Positions 22,241-23,554 of a stretch of DNA of 23,554 nucleotides are shown piece after piece. The stretch lies in the NCBI GenBank assembly GCA_015523135.1, contig WAKY01000167.1:1-23554 (forward strand), read 5' to 3'. Within the stretch, counting starts at the first letter, position 1; every line of letters begins with the position of its first letter. Both the position numbers and the translations under genes were made by a program. Source of the stretch: Candidatus Aciduliprofundum sp. (GTDB lineage: Archaea; Thermoplasmatota; Thermoplasmata; Thermoplasmatales; Aciduliprofundaceae). A model generated the notes under the pieces. The model searched no databases. It saw nothing but the letters and a program-made list of their open reading frames with translations, and was not told where the DNA came from.

Positions 22241-22251
22241 CGTATAAGTAA
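22241..22251 (-). promoter_or_regulatory. TATA promoter of the fluoride riboswitch transcript
   Basis: TTACTTATACG on the minus strand is centred about 25 bases before the first base of the aptamer. The box lies just in front of the stop of the upstream transporter gene, so the riboswitch unit has its own promoter. Confidence 0.62.
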
Positions 22252-22256
22252 TTAAC

Positions 22257-23333
22257 TCAAATCAAAAAGAAGAGAATGAGAAGGGTGAGAATGAAGAATG
22301 GAATCGAATACTTGTGGAAATCCACGATTATTTTCCTATTTTTTCCGTAGAGCCGCACGGCGATTAAGTTAGCGAGGGATGCAATTAGAACTCCATTTCC
22401 TCCAATGTTTACCCCCCATGCTATCTCCCTTAAATTCGGGGAGAGATTTGATATGACCACACTGGCAGGCACATTGCTAATTCCCTGCGATAATAGGGCT
22501 GAGAGCAAGAATGTTATGCGTGGAGAAGTAATCGAGACTTCCGGAATTAAATGGGGAACTGCACCGAAATCTAAGAATATGAAGATGAATATGAAAATGA
22601 GAGCATAGTCCAATTTTTTAAATGTGTTACGATGGAAAATGAGATAAAAAATGATTATTGCAACAAAGGCAAGATATTCCAGTGAGAGTTGAAGGGCGAG
22701 GATGAAAGAGACGAGAATAATTATGGAAATCCAGAAAAGCCGGGTTTTTTCCTCACCTATTTCTTTTTTCCTAAATTCTATTTTCTTGCTTGGAAAGATG
22801 ATGAAAATAAATGCAATGAGAATGAGAAACGAGATAAGCACGGGAATAAGCATTTGAATCATGAATTGGATGAAATTTATGCCCTGTATGTGCCACAAGT
22901 AGAGATTTTGCGGGTTTCCGATAGGAGTTAGTGCCGAGCCTACATTCACCGCTATTGCTTCAAATATGACTAGCTTTTCCACATCATTTTTTATGTTTCT
23001 CTGCAATTCGATTGTTAGGGGAATCATTACAAAAAGTGCAATATCATTCGTCAGGAAGGTTGCTAGGAATGAGGAAAATAAAATGATAAAAATCGCCAGC
23101 TTGCGCTCGTTTGAAATTCTTCCTAAAATCTTTTTTGAAACCCTAGACAGGTACTTGCTCTCTTTAATCGCGGTGGTAATCACCATGAGCGAGATTATGG
23201 CAACCAAGGTTCGAAGCGGAAATGAGGGGATGGAAGAGTAAATAGAATGCGGAAAAATTACGAGTAATGCGAGGAAAAATAGGATTAGAGAGAGCAGCAG
23301 TGGCTCTGCTTTTAGGGATGAGATGGAATGCAT
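22257..23333 (-). CDS. ArsB/NhaD-type ion transporter
   Basis: 358-residue membrane protein with about ten transmembrane helices, of the ion transporter superfamily that includes Na+/H+ antiporter NhaD and arsenite permease ArsB (COG1055). The re-entrant loop signature is ALTPIGNPQNLYLW in the first half, with the matching QGISNVPASVVISN in the second half. TNDIALFVMIPL is also typical. It is shorter than bacterial ArsB (about 430). The ion is uncertain: Na+/H+ exchange or an anion. The ATG at 23333 has a weak TATA-like TTTTTACATCC about 26 bases upstream and no SD, so a leaderless start is possible. Its 3' end lies about 37 bases before the fluoride aptamer on the same strand. Confidence 0.85.
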   Translation of the reverse strand: MHSISSLKAEPLLLSLILFFLALLVIFPHSIYSSIPSFPLRTLVAIISLMVITTAIKESKYLSRVSKKILGRISNERKLAIFIILFSSFLATFLTNDIALFVMIPLTIELQRNIKNDVEKLVIFEAIAVNVGSALTPIGNPQNLYLWHIQGINFIQFMIQMLIPVLISFLILIAFIFIIFPSKKIEFRKKEIGEEKTRLFWISIIILVSFILALQLSLEYLAFVAIIIFYLIFHRNTFKKLDYALIFIFIFIFLDFGAVPHLIPEVSITSPRITFLLSALLSQGISNVPASVVISNLSPNLREIAWGVNIGGNGVLIASLANLIAVRLYGKNRKIIVDFHKYSIPFFILTLLILFFLI

Positions 23334-23370
23334 TGAAATAAGTATGGAATTTGGATGTAAAAACCTTTGG

Positions 23371-23383
23371 AAAATTTAATATG
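23371..23383 (+). promoter_or_regulatory. TATA promoter of inorganic pyrophosphatase
   Basis: AAAATTTAATATG is centred about 26 bases before the ATG at 23405, which fits a leaderless mRNA. It is divergent from the ArsB/NhaD-type gene. Confidence 0.55.
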
Positions 23384-23404
23384 TTTTGCACTAATTTCGA
23401 TTTT

Positions 23405-23554
23405 ATGAAAGCAGGTATAAATCCTCCAGAGGATGTTTATGTGTTCATAGAGGTGCCAAAGGGAAGCAATATAAAGTGTGAGTACGATTTTGAGATGAAT
23501 GTTATTAAGGTGGATAGGGTACTTCACACTGCATCATTCTATCCATTCAATTAC
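23405..23554 (+). CDS. ppa: Inorganic pyrophosphatase (family I), N-terminal part, cut by the window edge
   Basis: The last 150 bases encode the start of soluble family I inorganic pyrophosphatase, which hydrolyses pyrophosphate to drive biosynthesis. The fragment opens MKAGINPPEDVYVFIEVPKG and continues with SNIKCEYDFEMNVIKVDR and FYPFNY. The VFIEVPKGSNIKCEYD strand pair with its Lys and Glu is a hallmark of the active site, and FYPFNY precedes the usual YG(F/Y)IP. The rest lies outside the window. Family I enzymes are inhibited by fluoride, of interest because a fluoride riboswitch lies about 1.2 kb away, but nothing shows that the gene is controlled by it. Confidence 0.93.
   Translation, partial: MKAGINPPEDVYVFIEVPKGSNIKCEYDFEMNVIKVDRVLHTASFYPFNY

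Noticed and set aside
23312..23527. Minus-strand frames across the ppa start
   Set aside because: They are antisense to the clear pyrophosphatase N-terminus and the divergent promoter, with no recognisable protein features.
1..23554. CRISPR array, transposase, integrase or phage genes
   Set aside because: No direct-repeat array, terminal inverted repeats with a transposase, or integrase motifs were found. The window looks like chromosomal core and near-core genes.

Overview
The window is from an AT-rich, probably thermophilic euryarchaeon. Pointers are a fused Kae1-Bud32 gene, ribosomal protein S3Ae (eS1), an Sm-like protein, Pus10, an archaellin with a FlaK-type signal peptide, a tRNA-Met with an archaeal intron, TATA-type promoters with many leaderless starts, and GGTGA-type Shine-Dalgarno (SD) sites. 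The mix with a bacterial-type formate-tetrahydrofolate ligase fits the Thermoplasmata/DHVE2 side of Euryarchaeota (Aciduliprofundum-like). That assignment is an inference from gene content.

Layout. 1-490 (+): end of queC and a tiny zinc-finger gene overlapping it. 458-5730 (-): an informational operon of an unknown 93-aa basic protein, a METTL5-like RNA methylase, a 58-aa coiled-coil protein, an Sm-like protein, a zinc-ribbon/coiled-coil protein with a degenerate KaiC-like domain, Kae1-Bud32 and a RdgB/HAM1 pyrophosphatase. 5837-9236 (+): a radical SAM protein, a stand-alone Lrp-type RAM domain, a UPF0147 protein, a MarC membrane protein and Pus10. 9228-10460 (-): archaellin and a FlaD/E-domain protein. 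10636-11724 (+): a CPBP membrane protease with a zinc ribbon. 11717-17647 (-): UPF0201, 6-phospho-3-hexuloisomerase, a TIM-barrel protein, Fhs, SHMT and threonine synthase, largely a C1/amino-acid cluster. 17684-18247 (-): an exported unknown. 18342-19180 (+): rps3ae and intron-containing tRNA-Met. 19335-19555 (-): two charged mini-genes. 19814-23333 (-): a membrane/transport region. 23405 to the end (+): start of inorganic pyrophosphatase.

The most interesting feature is a fluoride (crcB-type) riboswitch on the minus strand at about 22171-22220. P1, P2 and the GGGGCC/GGCUCC pseudoknot can all be drawn, and a TATA box sits so that transcription should begin at the aptamer. It does not precede crcB or a CLC-F gene. 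It leads two short coiled-coil proteins with ribbon-helix-helix-like N-termini, followed by an MFS transporter and a small membrane protein. An ArsB/NhaD-type transporter lies upstream and a family I pyrophosphatase (a fluoride-sensitive class of enzyme) is divergent from that. This is a candidate fluoride-response locus of unusual composition.

Several small genes overlap or hide between larger ones: 338-490, 4645-4821, 19335-19388 and 19406-19555.
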